A stretch of 64,000 nt of DNA from Tiliqua scincoides (GCF_035046505.1 NC_089829.1:34175322-34239321); one strand, 5' to 3'. Shown: positions 1-11,625, numbered from the stretch's first letter. The notes: generated from the sequence alone by a model not told the origin. Numbers and translations are program-made.

Positions 1-139
1 CGCCTTGAGCCTAAAGTCTTTCTTGAATCTTGGAAAAAGATAGTATATAAATGCTGTAATAAATAAATCCAGGGAGCCCTTCCAATCTGCTGCCTGAAAG
101 GATGGCTCAGTCTCATGGATGAGCTGGCCCTGATCCATA

Positions 140-318
140 TGAAACTGCCTTATACCTAATCAGACCACTTGAGACACCAAGCTCAGCATGGTAAGTCACC
201 GGCAGTAGCTCTCCAGCATTTTAAAGACTGTCCTACCTGGAGATACCATTGGGGACAGAACCTAGGACCTTCCACATACAAAACAGGTGCACAAGCACTG
301 AGCTACAGCCCCATCCCA
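140..318 (-). repeat. tRNA-derived SINE (family B), minus orientation
   Basis: Read on the minus strand, the right end carries a tRNA-like head: an A-box-like GGCTGTAGCTCAGTGCTTG, then a degraded B-box region. A body follows that matches by eye the copies at 16300, 43918, 49210, 52060 and 53919. The conserved words are a 'pick-up' segment near the head and a 'contacts/aaactgcctta' segment near the tail. It is a diverged, old copy and non-coding. Confidence 0.55.
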
Positions 319-954
319 AGAAGAGAGCTGAAACAGGGCCCCAGTCTTTGAAATTTCCTCTCCAAAGAAAATCACCTTTGTAGCCTACTAGGTGCCATGT
401 GAAGTATTTTTATGTGAGCTTGCCTTTTCGATCATGAGACTGTTTCAGAATTTAATCTGCTTCTCTACTTCCTTTTTCACATTTGATGTTTTACTATTTT
501 TAATTATACTTCCTATTGTGTGTTATTCTGAAAGCTTTGGCTGAAGAATGGCTAATAAGCATTATAAATAAAACAAAGCAATGCATTCAGCCCCTTTCCT
601 TTGGCAGTGTACTCACCATGGTTTACCAGTCTCATAAAAATAGCACAGTACTTATCTGCTGTTTCTGAGCCAAAGTGCTTTTATCATCCATTCACCACTG
701 TAGTGGATAAAAGGCTGGGCTGCAAAACCAGGACTTCCCCAGTATGAATCTTACTTCCACCATAAATTCAGTAGGTGGCTTTAAGCGCAAGTAAGGGGAA
801 CAAGGTGGAGTAGGGCAGAATGAGGTGGTGACAAGCCTGGGTGAGCAGATCTGACCCAGGTAAGAGATGGGATCAGCAGTGCCAACAGGAAGGTTATCCA
901 AACCCTCTTCTCAATCCTGATTCCCCCTGCACAAATCAACATAGTATTGCTGGC
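319..954. other. intergenic, nothing recognised
   Basis: AT-rich sequence without a credible exon, RNA gene or repeat that I recognise. The short open frames here lack any family resemblance. Confidence 0.5.
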
Positions 955-1262
955 ACAGGTCTGAGTCTACTTGTTTCAGCGATTGTGCTTACCCCGGAAC
1001 AGGGGGACAAATGTCCCCTACCCCAAAAAGATCTCCAGCAGCCAAAAATCCCCTGCAGGGTGCAGCGTAGTTCATGTCGGCACCACTGGATTGCCACATA
1101 GGAATTTGCATTGGATTGGGCTCACTGGCATACCTGGGGGGGTCCAAGGGGTGCAAATGCCCCAGGGCACCATGTAGGGCAGAACTGTGATCCACTCTCC
1201 CCTCCCCACTGATCTGATCATGGCCACCCTTGGAGCTTTACCTGGCCAGCCGCCCTTCTCCA
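955..1262. repeat. fragment of GC-rich inverted-repeat element (family M3)
   Basis: Contains the block 'GGGGGACAAATGTCCCC' and a terminal word 'GGATTGGGCT', both seen again in the elements at 18142-18640, 26760-27245 and 40335-40805. A second MITE-like piece starting 'CACTGGCATACC' abuts it. Boundaries are approximate. Confidence 0.4.
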
Positions 1263-2579
1263 CTGCTTTAAAAATAAAAACAGAAGAGGAGAACTTGCTT
1301 CAGAGCAGTGTAGGAAAGCTTCAAAGGTGGCTGAGATTGTAGCCACTCTCTGAGGTTTTTCTCACCATCTGCCCTCCTTTTTTAAAAAAGCAGAGGAGCA
1401 GGGCACCCCCCCCCCAAGTAATTGCAGTGATGTCATCACATTACTGCAATTACTTCTGGTTGGGGGTGGTACTGGACTTGGAATGGTTCAGTGCACAGGT
1501 CAGGACCACCATTGATTGGGCTGCCCATCTTTAGGGTGCCACCAAGACTGTTGTTCTTGAAACAAACACAGCTCCTCTTTCGGTATCTGTCCTTTTTGAA
1601 GAAGGCAGAGTGACCAGCTTTGGGGTCGTTTTTTGAGAACCAAATCCCGGGCATCTTAAATGCATTCCGGCTTTTAGGCAGTAATCATTGTCAAAGCATG
1701 TTAATGAATTAAATTCAAGCCTTTACAGATGCATTGATCACCATTTACATGAAATAATCAGGCAGTCAGAACCTCAACGGTAAATCAGAAATGAGGGAAA
1801 CGGTTTATTCAGGTTAATCCTAGTTAAACCAGCTAAATTTTTCAACATATCCCAGTGGCCTCCTTCGCAGAAGAGGGAAGAAGGAAGGATGTGACTTGAA
1901 TTCGATGAGAACAGATTCCACTGCCGGCTGAGTCCGTTCATGAGGAGAGATAGTAAAAAATTCTTGCGGAAGCAGACAAAATGGTTTCAAGTTTTCCTTT
2001 AAACATCTCTGTGATGTATACCCCCTCCCCCCCCCCCACTGGGCCATCCAGCCCTTTCAGACTATTGAGCAAAGCCAGCCAATCCTGGCTGGCCAAGGAA
2101 GTTATTAACATTCCACACCACGCCTACCAGTTTCTTCCTGTTGCTGGAGGCTACAGTGTAGGAAGCGGAACTGCAAAGCTTTAGCACACTATGGGATGCA
2201 ACATTTGGTTTTTTCACCTTCCAATGCTTGCAGCAACTTAGTTTGCTGTGATTTGCAAACAGATGCCAGTTAAAGTGTAGTTTTTTTTAAAAAAAAGACA
2301 ACCATGACATTTAATGATGTCACTAATGCAAAAAGTATAACACAGCACTGAGTATGATTGTTAACAGGAGGCTACACCCAGAGCTGGTGCTATCATAAGG
2401 CCAACTAGGCAGCTGCCTAAGGTGCAGACCTCAGAGGGGCACAGTACTGACCTTTCAGGGCCACAATTTTATCAAGGTTTTTTTTTAACTCGTGAAGAAG
2501 CACAACTGACAACAATTTTTTATTCTCATTTTTTCTACAAGATATCTGTTTTTGAAAAATGAAGTTGGCAGGGTTATTT
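1263..2579. other. intergenic, mostly unassigned
   Basis: No host exon seen. Around 2380-2440 there is a fragment 'GGCCAACTAGGCAGCTGCC' that resembles the M5 elements at 20453 and 51786. CR1 copy 1 sits immediately to the right. Confidence 0.4.
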
Positions 2580-4812
2580 ACATAAGAACATAAGAACAGC
2601 CCCACTGGATCAGGCCATAGGCCCATCTAGTCCAGCTTCCTGTATCTCACAGCGGCCCACCAAATGCCCCAGGGAGCACACCAGATAACAAGAGACCTCA
2701 TCCTGGTGCTCTCCCCTACATCTGGCATTCTGACTTAACCCATTCCTAAAATCAGGAGGTTGCACATACACATCATGGCTTGTACCCCATAATGGATTTT
2801 TCCTCCAGAAACTCATCCAATCCCCTTTTAAAGGCGTCTAGGCTAGACGCCAGCACCACATACTGTGGCAAGGAATTCCACAGACCGACCACGCGCTGAG
2901 TAAAGAAATATTTTCTTTTGTCTGTCCTAACCCGCCCAACACTCAATTTTAGTGGATGTCCCCTGGTTCTGGTATTATGTGAGAGTGTAAAGAGCATCTC
3001 CCTATCCACTCTGTCCATCCCCTGCATAATTTTGTATGTCTCAATCATGTCCCCCCTCAAGCGTCTCTTTTCTAGGCTGAAGAGGCCCAAACGCCATAGC
3101 CTTTCCTCATAAGGAAGGTGCCCCAGCCCCGTAATCATCTTAGTCGCTCTCTTTTGCACCTTTTCCATTTCCACTATGTCTTTTTTGAGATGCGGCGACC
3201 AGAACTGGACACAATACTCCAGGTGTGGCCTTACCATAGATTTGTACAACGGCATTATAATACTAACCGTTTTGTTCTCAATACCCTTCCTAATGATCCC
3301 AAGCATAGAATTGGCCTTCTTCACTGCCACCGCACATTGGGTCGACACTTTCATCGACCTGTCCGCCACCACCCCAAGATCTCTCTCCTGATCTGTCACA
3401 GACAGTTCAGAACCCATCAGCCTATATCTAAAGTTTTGATTTTTTGCCCCAATGTGCATGACTTTACACTTACTGACATTGAAGCGCATCTGCCATTTTG
3501 CTGCCCATTCTGCCAGTCTGGAGAGATCCTTCTGGAGCTCCTCACAATCACTTCTGGTCTTTACCACTCGGAAAAGTTTGGTGTCGTCTGCAAACTTAGC
3601 CACTTCACTGCTCAACCCTGTCTCCAGGTCATTTATGAAGAGGTTGAAAAGCACCGGTCCCAGGACAGATCCTTGGGGCACACTGCTTTTCACCTCTCTC
3701 CATTGTGAAAATTGCCCATTGACACCCACTCTCTGCTTCCTGGCCTCCAACCAGTTCTCAATCCACGAGAGGACCTGTCCTCTAATTCCCTGACTGTGGA
3801 GTTTTTTCAGTAGCCTTTGGTGAGGGACCGTGTCAAACGCCTTCTGAAAGTCCAGATATATAATGTCCACGGGTTCTCCCGCATCCACATGCCTGTTGAC
3901 CTTTTCAAAGAATTCTATAAGGTTGGTGAGGCAAGACTTACCCTTACAGAAGCCATGCTGACTCTCCCTCAGCAAGGCCTGTTCGTCTATGTGTTTTGAG
4001 ATCCTATCTTTGATGAGGCATTCCACCATCTTACCCGGTATGGATGTTAGGCTGACCGGCCTATAGTTTCCCGGGTCCCCCCTCTTTCCCTTTTTAAAAA
4101 TAGGCGTGACATTTGCTATCCTCCAATCTTCTGGCACTGTGGCCGTTTTGAGGGACAAGTTGCATACCTTAGTCAAGAGATCTGCAACTTCATTCTTCAA
4201 TTCCTTAATAACCCTTGGGTGTATGCCATCAGGGCCCGGTGACTTATTGATCTTTAATTTATCAATGAGGTCTGAAACATCTTCTCTTTTAACCTCTATC
4301 TGACTTAACTCCTCGGTCAGGAGGGGCCGTTCGGGCAGCGGTATCTGCCCGAGGTCTTCTGCCGTGAAGACAGATGCAAAGAACTCATTTAATTTCTCTG
4401 CCATCTCTAAGTCTCCTTTTATCTCCCCTTTCCCTCCCTCACCATCCAGAGGGCCAACCGCTTCTCTGGCGAGTTTCCTGCTTCTAACATATTTGAAGAA
4501 GCTTTTATTATTCCCCTTAATGTTGCTGGCCATGCGTTCCTCATAGTCTCGCTTGGCCTCCCCTATCACCTTCTTACATTTCTTTTGCCACAGTTTATGT
4601 TCCTTTTTATTCTCTTCATTAGGGCAAGACTTCCATTTACAGAAGGAAGCTTCCTTGCCCTTCACAGCCTCTCTAACTTGGCTGGTTAGCCATGCGGGCA
4701 CTCTCCTGGATTTAGTGGAACCCTTCTTTCTTTGCGGTATACACCTCTGCTGGGCCTCTATTACTGTTGTTTTAAGCAGCCTCCATGCACTCTGGAGAGA
4801 CTGGACTCTCTT
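2580..4812 (-). mobile_element. CR1 LINE, 5'-truncated young copy (copy 1)
   Basis: A minus-strand non-LTR retrotransposon. Its 3' end at about 2580 is made of tandem TTCTTATG units, the hallmark 8-bp terminal repeat of the CR1/L3 group, and its 5' end is cut near 4812 inside ORF2. It carries the reverse transcriptase and C-terminal part of ORF2 with no stop or frameshift across about 2 kb. It is closely similar throughout to the longer copy at 33680-38869. An unbroken frame in a dead-on-arrival truncated copy means it inserted recently. The truncation lies just before a G-rich run at 4816, and target-site duplications could not be defined. Confidence 0.9.
2773..4701 (-). CDS. CR1 ORF2 fragment: reverse transcriptase and C-terminal domain
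   Basis: Encodes the reverse transcriptase part of the CR1 ORF2 polyprotein, which copies LINE RNA into DNA at the nicked target. Visible motifs in order: SPGPDGIHPRVIKEL (RT block 1), NYRPVSLTS, QHGFCKGKSCLTNL, YLDFQKAFDTVPH (motif A aspartate), VPQGSVLGPVLFNLFINDL, and the catalytic KFADDTKL (FADD, motif C). A C-terminal region follows with RPHLEYCVQFWSP and ends GYKP-stop. The frame stays open upstream of the first usable codon (a GTG) to about 4809, where the element is truncated, so this is not a true translation start. The endonuclease domain is missing, so the copy cannot move itself. It is not a host gene. Confidence 0.9.
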   Translation of the reverse strand: MPAWLTSQVREAVKGKEASFCKWKSCPNEENKKEHKLWQKKCKKVIGEAKRDYEERMASNIKGNNKSFFKYVRSRKLAREAVGPLDGEGGKGEIKGDLEMAEKLNEFFASVFTAEDLGQIPLPERPLLTEELSQIEVKREDVSDLIDKLKINKSPGPDGIHPRVIKELKNEVADLLTKVCNLSLKTATVPEDWRIANVTPIFKKGKRGDPGNYRPVSLTSIPGKMVECLIKDRISKHIDEQALLRESQHGFCKGKSCLTNLIEFFEKVNRHVDAGEPVDIIYLDFQKAFDTVPHQRLLKKLHSQGIRGQVLSWIENWLEARKQRVGVNGQFSQWREVKSSVPQGSVLGPVLFNLFINDLETGLSSEVAKFADDTKLFRVVKTRSDCEELQKDLSRLAEWAAKWQMRFNVSKCKVMHIGAKNQNFRYRLMGSELSVTDQERDLGVVADRSMKVSTQCAVAVKKANSMLGIIRKGIENKTVSIIMPLYKSMVRPHLEYCVQFWSPHLKKDIVEMEKVQKRATKMITGLGHLPYEERLWRLGLFSLEKRRLRGDMIETYKIMQGMDRVDREMLFTLSHNTRTRGHPLKLSVGRVRTDKRKYFFTQRVVGLWNSLPQYVVLASSLDAFKRGLDEFLEEKSIMGYKP

Positions 4813-5302
4813 TTTGGGGGGGCGGGGGGTGCAGGTATTTTTTTTTCCCCTTGCCTAGGGTGCAAAATACTCTGGTGTTGGGTTGGTATTCAGGAGATAC
4901 CATATGCATGGTATTCAGGGTCTCTTATGATCCCTAATATGAGTTCCTGTGGAATCTTAGAGTCCTGACAGGAGCGCTCTTCAGATGTTTGTTTAGATGT
5001 TTCTCTGCACAAAACAGGGTTGGGGAGTGGGCTGGGGGAAGAGTTGTAGCTCAGAATCAGGTCAGGTCAATCCCACAAGTCCTGAATTGGCTCCTCCTTC
5101 ATGTGTCCAATCTATGCACGAAGGTCTGAGCAGGGTCTGTGTTATCAAAAGTTCAACAGGGACCTCACTCGCTGCAGTCTGTGAAATGGCAGGCTGTGCA
5201 CTGAATGACGCCTTACCATTCATGCACATGAAGAGATGATTTATCCAGTCTCCATTCTGAAGTTCCAACTTTTGAAAAGGAGGAGTGGGAATCTTAAAAC
5301 CT
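4813..5302. other. intergenic, nothing recognised
   Basis: Begins with a G-run and T-run next to the CR1 truncation point. A short segment ('GCCTAGGGTGCAAAATAC') resembles the sequence left of the CR1 and may be the other half of the older element that the CR1 split. No coding potential recognised. Confidence 0.35.
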
Positions 5303-5556
5303 CAGTGGCATAGCTAGAGGAGGGTTCAAAGCACTAAGATTTGCAGGGAGCCTCATCAAGGCATGCAAGCAGCTCCTTCCCCCTCCCCTTCAGAGCCATT
5401 CCACACAATGGGAGCAAATGGTGGCATTTGCTTCTTCTGGGGGGGTCTTCTCTGGCATTCACCTATGTTTTGCTCCCCTGGCCTAGAATGACTGTGAAGG
5501 GGATGAGCCACTTGCATGCCACGGTGAGCCTCCCTGCAAAACTTGCTATGCCACTG
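5303..5556. mobile_element. MITE (family M4) with CAGTGGCATAGCTA ends
   Basis: Left end CAGTGGCATAGCTAG and right end CTTGCTATGCCACTG form terminal inverted repeats. Related half-elements are at 15690-15790 and 22548-22790. It is non-autonomous, with no transposase. I could not make out target-site duplications, so the superfamily is open; the CAGTGG start is hAT-like. Confidence 0.6.
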
Positions 5557-6794
5557 TCAACCCCAACCTTAGGGAATGATAGTTCTAGTTCTTTAGCCAG
5601 AGGACTACAAACAGGTAGAGGGATGTGTGTGTGAGCGTGCGCGCGCATGTGGAGGGGTGTAGGTGTGTGGAGGGAGTGTTCCTGTATTGTTGAAGATACA
5701 AACAACTGTTGACCAATAATTTTATTGTTGCAATTGTATTATAATCTGTCAGTCACCTCCAAGGATCATTCAGTTAAAAGCCGAGGTAGATGTCTTCAAA
5801 ATGAATAAAGACACCAGGTCCGCTCTAGTATTAAGCCATGCCCATGATCTTCAGGCTGTTTCCCCCTTCCTTTGAGAGCACATGCAAGTAGGCCAGCCAC
5901 TACAATCAGAATGGCCTATACCTCCAGCTGAAACCCAAATGAATGCTAAACACACATGCATCAAACTTGGGCACAGACATTTATATTACTTGGAACACTC
6001 TGGAGGAACATTTTACGACACTGTTCGCCACCACTCCTGCCTGCAGTCATGAGGCATTGCCATATATTCTGACGGCTTTCCAGGGAAATATACACATTTC
6101 GCTGGATTTCTAGGTCAGAAGTATTGAGAAATGGCTGGTTTAAACAACAGTGCCAAAAGTAAAATTTAATGGTGGCAGAAATATGGTATTTTGAAAATAA
6201 GACAGCCTAAAGACTCCGGATGTGAAGTTGTCAAGAGCAGCCCATGAAAACAGCTTTGTCACCAAAGAGGAAGAAATAAAAGCCAATCATTTTTAATAAG
6301 CTACTAGATCTCCCTGGAGATATTCAGTGATGTTAAACACGGCCTCCCTTTTTTGTTTTTATGAAGTGCTGTTAACTGTTGCTAAAGACATCTCATTTTC
6401 ATGGAGAACAGACAACAGAAGCTTACAATCCCCTACCAACCTGTGTTTCAAGGTGAGAACACAGAACCTCTTGGGTAGTAAGTTCACATTGAGGACCATC
6501 TCCTGAGCTTCTGCCCTCCTGTGATTACAATTGCCATGGTTTTTCTATGCCTCTTACTCATTTCTTCCACAATCGCATATCCTACCTTGACTCCAAAAGC
6601 AGACTGTTGACTCCCAACATGAGTTCCTGTTGATTCTTAGACCTCCCTGATTGGAGAGCTCTTCAGAGGTTTGTTGAGTTTTGTTTGTTTCTCTGCACAA
6701 GACAGAGGTGTGGAGTGGAGACCATAGCGGTTTTCCTTCCATTAAAAAAATAAAAAAAAATAACCCACACTTCAATAGAGTATTTAATCTCACA
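5557..6794. other. intergenic, nothing recognised
   Basis: Contains a short alternating GT/GC stretch near 5622-5665 and an A-rich run near 6745. No exon, RNA gene or repeat family recognised. Confidence 0.5.
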
Positions 6795-6990
6795 AATAAT
6801 ACAGTACTTTATTTACAATGTTTATTCATTTTCACATTTTTCTACTACCCTTCCTCCAAAGATCTCAGAGTGATGTGCTTGATTCTCTCCCTCCTTTTGT
6901 GAGGTAGGTGAGACTAAGAGATAGTGACTGGCCCAAGGTCACCCAGGAAGCTTCATGGTTTAGCAGCAATTTTATTCTGCATCTTCCAGG
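6795..6990 (-). repeat. tRNA-derived CORE-like SINE (family C), minus orientation
   Basis: Read on the minus strand it has the MIR/CORE-like word GACCTTGGGCCAGTCAC followed by 'CTCACCTACCTCAC' and the tail 'GAGATCTTTGGAGGAAGGGT'. The same order occurs at 33172-33398 (plus) and 61618-61860 (minus). The head is degraded. Confidence 0.65.
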
Positions 6991-6997
6991 TCTAACA

Positions 6998-7480
6998 GCG
7001 CAATCCTGGGCTCTTCGCACTGGTCCAGTACCAATACAAGCTCAACACCAGTCGGCACTGGGTTAGCGCTGGTGGACCACCACTGCCCTGCTGTTCTGTG
7101 GCCGCCCAAACCACTGGGTGGCTGGGAGCGAGGTGGGGAGGAGGCGTTTCAGGGTGGGGAGAGGTGAGAGGAGGGCAGGAAAAGGGTGGGGAGGAAGCAT
7201 GCCAGGGGAGGGAGCAGAACAGGAGAGAGAAGGAACTGGAGGAGCTCTGCTCATCCACATCCAGAGCCTCCATTTTGGGTTGACGTAAAATCGAGTAGCC
7301 CCATTGTGGGGCTATTTGCCTTACCCAGGGAAGGGGATGAAAGCCCCCTTTCTCCAAGGAGCTGCCAGTGGTCGCCCTGTTGAACGCAGGATGCCACAGC
7401 AGCTGTTTCAGTGCCAAGGCAGTCCCAGCGCAATGGGCAGTTCATGATTGGACTACCCATTTTGCCAGATCCCCAGTCCA
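6998..7480. repeat. GC-rich inverted-repeat element (family M3)
   Basis: Starts 'GCGCAATCCTGGGCT', matching the CAATCCT ends of the copies at 18142, 26760, 40335 and 47058, and ends near 'ATGATTGGACTACCC'. GC-rich with AGG-rich runs that give spurious open frames on both strands. Non-coding, ends approximate. Confidence 0.45.
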
Positions 7481-7483
7481 AGC

Positions 7484-8033
7484 TTCTCTTAGAGACCATA
7501 TGCCCACTTTATGCTAATTACCTCCTCTGTGTTCCCCAACAATGGCCCCAGTTCTACACTGCTGGACCCCATCACCAGGGTAGCTTGCCTGTTCAACCTG
7601 CAGTGGTCCTCCTTCATCCCCTCTCCTGTGGGCAGCTTCCCCAGCCACTACATCAACACCGTGGTCCTCAGCAGGTCTTAGGCATGGCAGCTACATACCA
7701 ATCTCCAGTGTCTCCAGCAGTCTCCAAACTCCATTCATGCATCTGTCCTTTAGACAGTTAGCAGTTCCAGGATTCCATCAGCCATTAGTTCCTCAGTTCA
7801 GTTTCCTTCTTTCCTCTATGCTTTCCTACTCCTCTTACCCACCAGAACTCTCCCTTCATCAGGTGCTGCTTTTATCCCTTAATGACCTGGTTGCCTCTAG
7901 TGACTGCAGCTGTGCAGCAGACCCACTGCTAGTTAGAGTCCTGGGATTAACCCTATGCTTGCCTGCCAGAGCAAGGAACCACTGTTGACACCACACCCTG
8001 TCTCTTCAAGGGATCTTGCGCAATTCTGTTACA
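7484..8033 (-). mobile_element. possible LTR fossil, short relative of 41425-42531
   Basis: On the minus strand the start TGTAACAGAATTGCGC, the block CAAGATCCC, a GTGTCAACAGTGG segment, a TATA-like GGGATAAAAGCAGCACCTG and a left part near 'GTGGGCATA' occur in the same order as in 41425-42531. The order, the TG start and a TATA box with downstream sequence suggest an LTR. No internal retroviral genes, primer site or target duplications were recognised. Old and degraded. Another non-coding repeat type remains possible. Confidence 0.35.
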
Positions 8034-8542
8034 CCCGTCCAACACCAAAACCATTACACCATCCTGGCTCTCCTAATTGCCTTCTATTAAGTCAATCTCA
8101 GTAGCTCAGCATTACCTACAGTGATGGGTATGAAGTTCTCCAAGATTTCCTCTCCACCAATCCAACATCCACTATACTATACTTTGAAGCTGCATATTCT
8201 GGTGCTGCACTAACTGGCCAACACAGGGCCAGTCATTTGCTGCCAGGAATTGCTTTGAGAGAGGAAACAGTGGGCAAGGACACCTTGCCTAGATTACTTT
8301 ATCAACAAAAAGCTTGTAGTTCCCAAGGATGGGTCACAACTTTCTGGGCATATCTTCTCCCATCACCTTCCACTGCTGCCATGTATGAGGAGTGACAGGA
8401 GTGGTGATCAATTACATAGTAAGTACTACCCTAATACACTGGTGTGCACAGTGTAGAATTGTACATTATACATACCTCCTATAGCACTGTTTCACACAGC
8501 ACTCTGTTTCCCAGCATTAACTGAGGTATTATTGCTATAATC
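8034..8542. other. intergenic, nothing recognised
   Basis: No gene or repeat recognised. Confidence 0.45.
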
Positions 8543-8627
8543 CTAGGCATGCTTTTCTGGGAGTAAACCGTACTGAACACAGGGAGACTTACTTCTGTGT
8601 CAACATGTGTAGGATTGCACTGTTGAT
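8543..8627. repeat. short palindromic MITE (family M2)
   Basis: Runs from 'ATAATCCTAGGCATGC' to 'CATGTGTAGGATTGCACTG'. The two halves are inverted repeats, with central 'GGGAGTAAA / ACTTACTTC' words. Same family as 49577-49775, 59038-59126 and 63800-63920, widespread in squamates as far as I know. Confidence 0.6.
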
Positions 8628-10119
8628 CAATTACACTAATCAAGTCACACACATGCAATTAATCAGGGAAGCCATATTTAAATAAGGTGTCCTGGGTGTG
8701 AGTGAGTGAGTATCTCCACATGATCCCCCTCTGAGAAAGTCACCTCCACTTCTTTCAGGCATCAAGGTCACACTTGTTACTTGCACATGCTTCCAACAGC
8801 ATTATTGGGCATGAACACTGTGATGTTGATGCGTTTGGATTTCAAGGCAAATAGAAAGCAGCAAGGTCTAAAGTTGGGTGGAAGGTTTGGCTATAAATGG
8901 TGTTTCTTTCACAAAAGGATCAAGGGCAAGGACTAGAAGTGCTACATTATTCATGGAAGGAGGGAAGGAGGAGGGAGAGATCAACACAGAACATGAAAAA
9001 GTCTGCCCATGTGCGCACTTCTTTCTTTTAAGTCTCCCAAGCCAGAGCCTTCTATTAAAATAGCCTCCAGAAGTCCAGAGACAGCTTGCCACTGATTGCC
9101 CACATAGATCTGCTTCTTTCAGCAATATGTGGCTTGCTTAACTCATTAGAAGCTAGATGTCCTGTGCGAGCACCTTCTTCAGCGCATGTGCCCTGTAGCC
9201 GCCTGTAATCTGAGTGAATATTTGAAGGACCTGGATGTTTGAAGGGAAGAGGTCTAATCCTGCTTGCTCTCCAGGGTTCTTTGGAATGGAGTCAAGGGCT
9301 TTGGGAGAACGTGACACCTGGTTGCAGGGACATCTAGTTTGATCTTCAATTGGATTATCAGACTACCTAGGCCAGGATTCTCTCTCTCTCCAGGCTCATG
9401 CACAGAGGTCTTTTAACCAACCCTGGTATGCAATATCCTCTTTCCTGGAAATGCCAGAGGACTCAGGGAACTTCTGCCTGTCAGATGGTACCTCCTTTTT
9501 GAATCAAGTAGAGATGTTAGAGAATTTTGCTAAGCTTGCATTTGGAAAATAAATCTTCAGGCCTGGGACAACTACTCCTCCAAAGGAGAGTCAAACTTTC
9601 TTAGCTCCAATAATTCTTTTTCACTCCCCTCCCCCTTCATTTTTGGCATGGTAGCAGGAGCCAAGCAGTGTCACAAAACCAGTGAATGCAGCCTTGATGG
9701 TTTATAACTGAACATATGCAAACCAGGTCTGTGCTTGCCCCATTCTTGCATGGTGCCTCTGTTGCTGCCATCCCCTCCGCCACACACCCAGGCCCAAGGC
9801 CACTTAAGAATTCACTTAGAGAAGGAATGGTTGGTGGCAGTGGAGACAGTCCAGGGTACTCCAGGCCCTAATGGGGTGTCTTTTCCCCATTGGGGAAATA
9901 TACTCCATCTCTAAAAGTCTACCACTCCTACTATTCCTGTTGTTGGAGGCCCTTTGACTCAGGTCTGCCCTGCTCAGGGGTAGATCGGGGGGGGGGGCAT
10001 GGGTGTGTGCCCTCTCCAAACTATCCTGCCAGAGAGGAAGGCCACCCTCTGGGATGGGGAGTGAAGTCAGGTGCTGAGGGAATGCCTACTGGGCGGGCAG
10101 TTGGTGGTAAGATCATGAC
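8628..10119. other. intergenic, nothing recognised
   Basis: No exon or known repeat. A G-run occurs near 9988-9998. Open frames here are short and have no family resemblance. Confidence 0.45.
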
Positions 10120-10265
10120 CAGTTGGGAGCCCAGGTCTACCTGCCTAGAAGAGGAGGTTCCAGGGGGAAGAGTTGGAATGGGAACCCAGATCTACCCAGC
10201 AGGTAGATCTGGGTTCCAAGTCCAGGCAGGAGCCCAGGTCTACCCACCTGGTTTACCTGGGCTCT
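10120..10265. repeat. cluster of CCCAGGTCTACC-like motifs with a perfect palindrome
   Basis: The motif 'GAGCCCAGGTCTACC' and variants recur at about 10128, 10182 and 10232. Two variants in opposite orientation make a perfect 16-bp inverted repeat: 10181-10196 and 10202-10217 around a 5-base spacer. It may be part of an unrecognised DNA element. Confidence 0.6.
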
Positions 10266-11492
10266 GGCGTTAAAGTAGTGCTCATGGTCCCCCTCCCAGA
10301 CACAAACACTGAATCCACCCCTGGCCCTGCTCCCCCAGATGATTAGCAGCAACCAATAGCAACATCTCCTCCCCACTATCAATGAGAGCATCCTCCAGAA
10401 GCCTTTAGGGATTCTCTGTTTGGCAGATGGGGTTACCAGACACAGCAACAGCATCAGTGCCTCAGCAGACCTGGGCAGTGCTGCCACTAGAGTTCAGGAG
10501 ATGGACTCAGATAGGAGGGCACACTGAAGGGCATGGGCGGTCAGCTCATGCCTGATCTGACTAGTCCCTGATGGTGCCGCTACCTCCAGCATACACAAGT
10601 GTACAGAGTAGTTCCCGAACACACATTCCAGTTCCTTGCATAAACCCGTGTCGATTGTCTTTAGTTTCTTAGCCCTTAGAGGTTTCAGCAACTTTCTTCA
10701 TTCTCCAAGACCCCATTCCTTGAGTTGAAACCTTTCTTTTCATTCCTTTCTCTTATTCCTCTCTGTGAGACATCACCCTCTGTTGGAAACCTGTGCCCCA
10801 AATCAAGAAACTTCTCTGTCTCTCTTTCTTTCTTGCCTCTGCTTCTCCTGGGGGGAAAATTGTTTTACTTCAAGTGGCAGATAAAGAAAGTGTGCATCTT
10901 TGTTTTGTGAAAAGTTTCCTTTGCCTCAAAGCAAGGGAGATTAAATCTGTTCTGATGGAGAGCTGGGGAAATGCAAAGTTCTTTGTTCTCTGCGTAAAAG
11001 CTAGACCAAAAAAAAAGAAAAAGAAAAAGAAAAAACCTCAACAAGGAGACACAAAATAGGAGGGGGGGAAAGAGATGTGAGTCTTTGTTCAGCTGTTAAG
11101 GGAAATAGCCCACAGAAACAGCTTTTAAAGACTGCTGTGAATATTCACCTTGGTGATAGGAAGGAAAGCACTTTTTATTTCCAAAATGCGGGTGTCAGGC
11201 TGTCACAACTTGAATGCAAGCCAGGTTGCACATGGGTAAAATTATCCTCACCAACCAAGCTCTCTCATGAATATATATTTACATTCAGATAGAATCTGTT
11301 TCTCATTGGAAGGAAGGCATTCATGGATTGTAATAGTACCTTCAGACCATTTGAATGGTGTCTGTGTGTCTGTCTGCTTTCTTCAGTAAACGTATATATA
11401 TGTAAACGTATACGTATTCAGTAAATTCAGCCCACCTCACCCCAGCACTGTCTGTTCTAGTGGCTGTCTGCTGGTATTCATTTGCATCTTTT
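10266..11492. other. intergenic, nothing recognised
   Basis: An A-rich run near 11010-11035 and short alternating 'ACGTATA' words near 11390-11420 are the only visible structure. Confidence 0.45.
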
Positions 11493-11625
11493 TAGATTGT
11501 GAGCCCTTTTGGGACAGGAAGCGATTTAGTTATGTGATTTTTCTCTGTAAACCGCTTTGTGAACTTTTAGTTGAAAAGCGGTATATAAATACTGTTGATT
11601 GATTGATTGATATATATATATGAGC
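11493..11625 (+). repeat. 3' part of a LINE/SINE with 'AAGCGGTATATAAAT' end
   Basis: Contains 'GTAAACCGCTTTGTGAAC' and 'AAAAGCGGTATATAAATAC', ending in a short (GATT)n run. This tail type is common at the 3' end of squamate L2/CR1-like elements and SINEs. Related tails occur at 61512-61600 and, shorter, in the family A SINEs. Confidence 0.6.

Noticed and set aside
3118-3793. Plus-strand open frames across CR1 copy 1 (and the same at 34222-34890)
   Set aside because: They are the antisense of the CR1 reverse transcriptase frame. They recur in both copies only because the copies are alike.
6998-7480. Overlapping long frames on both strands
   Set aside because: Caused by GC- and purine-rich composition of an M3 element; no motif and no splice context.
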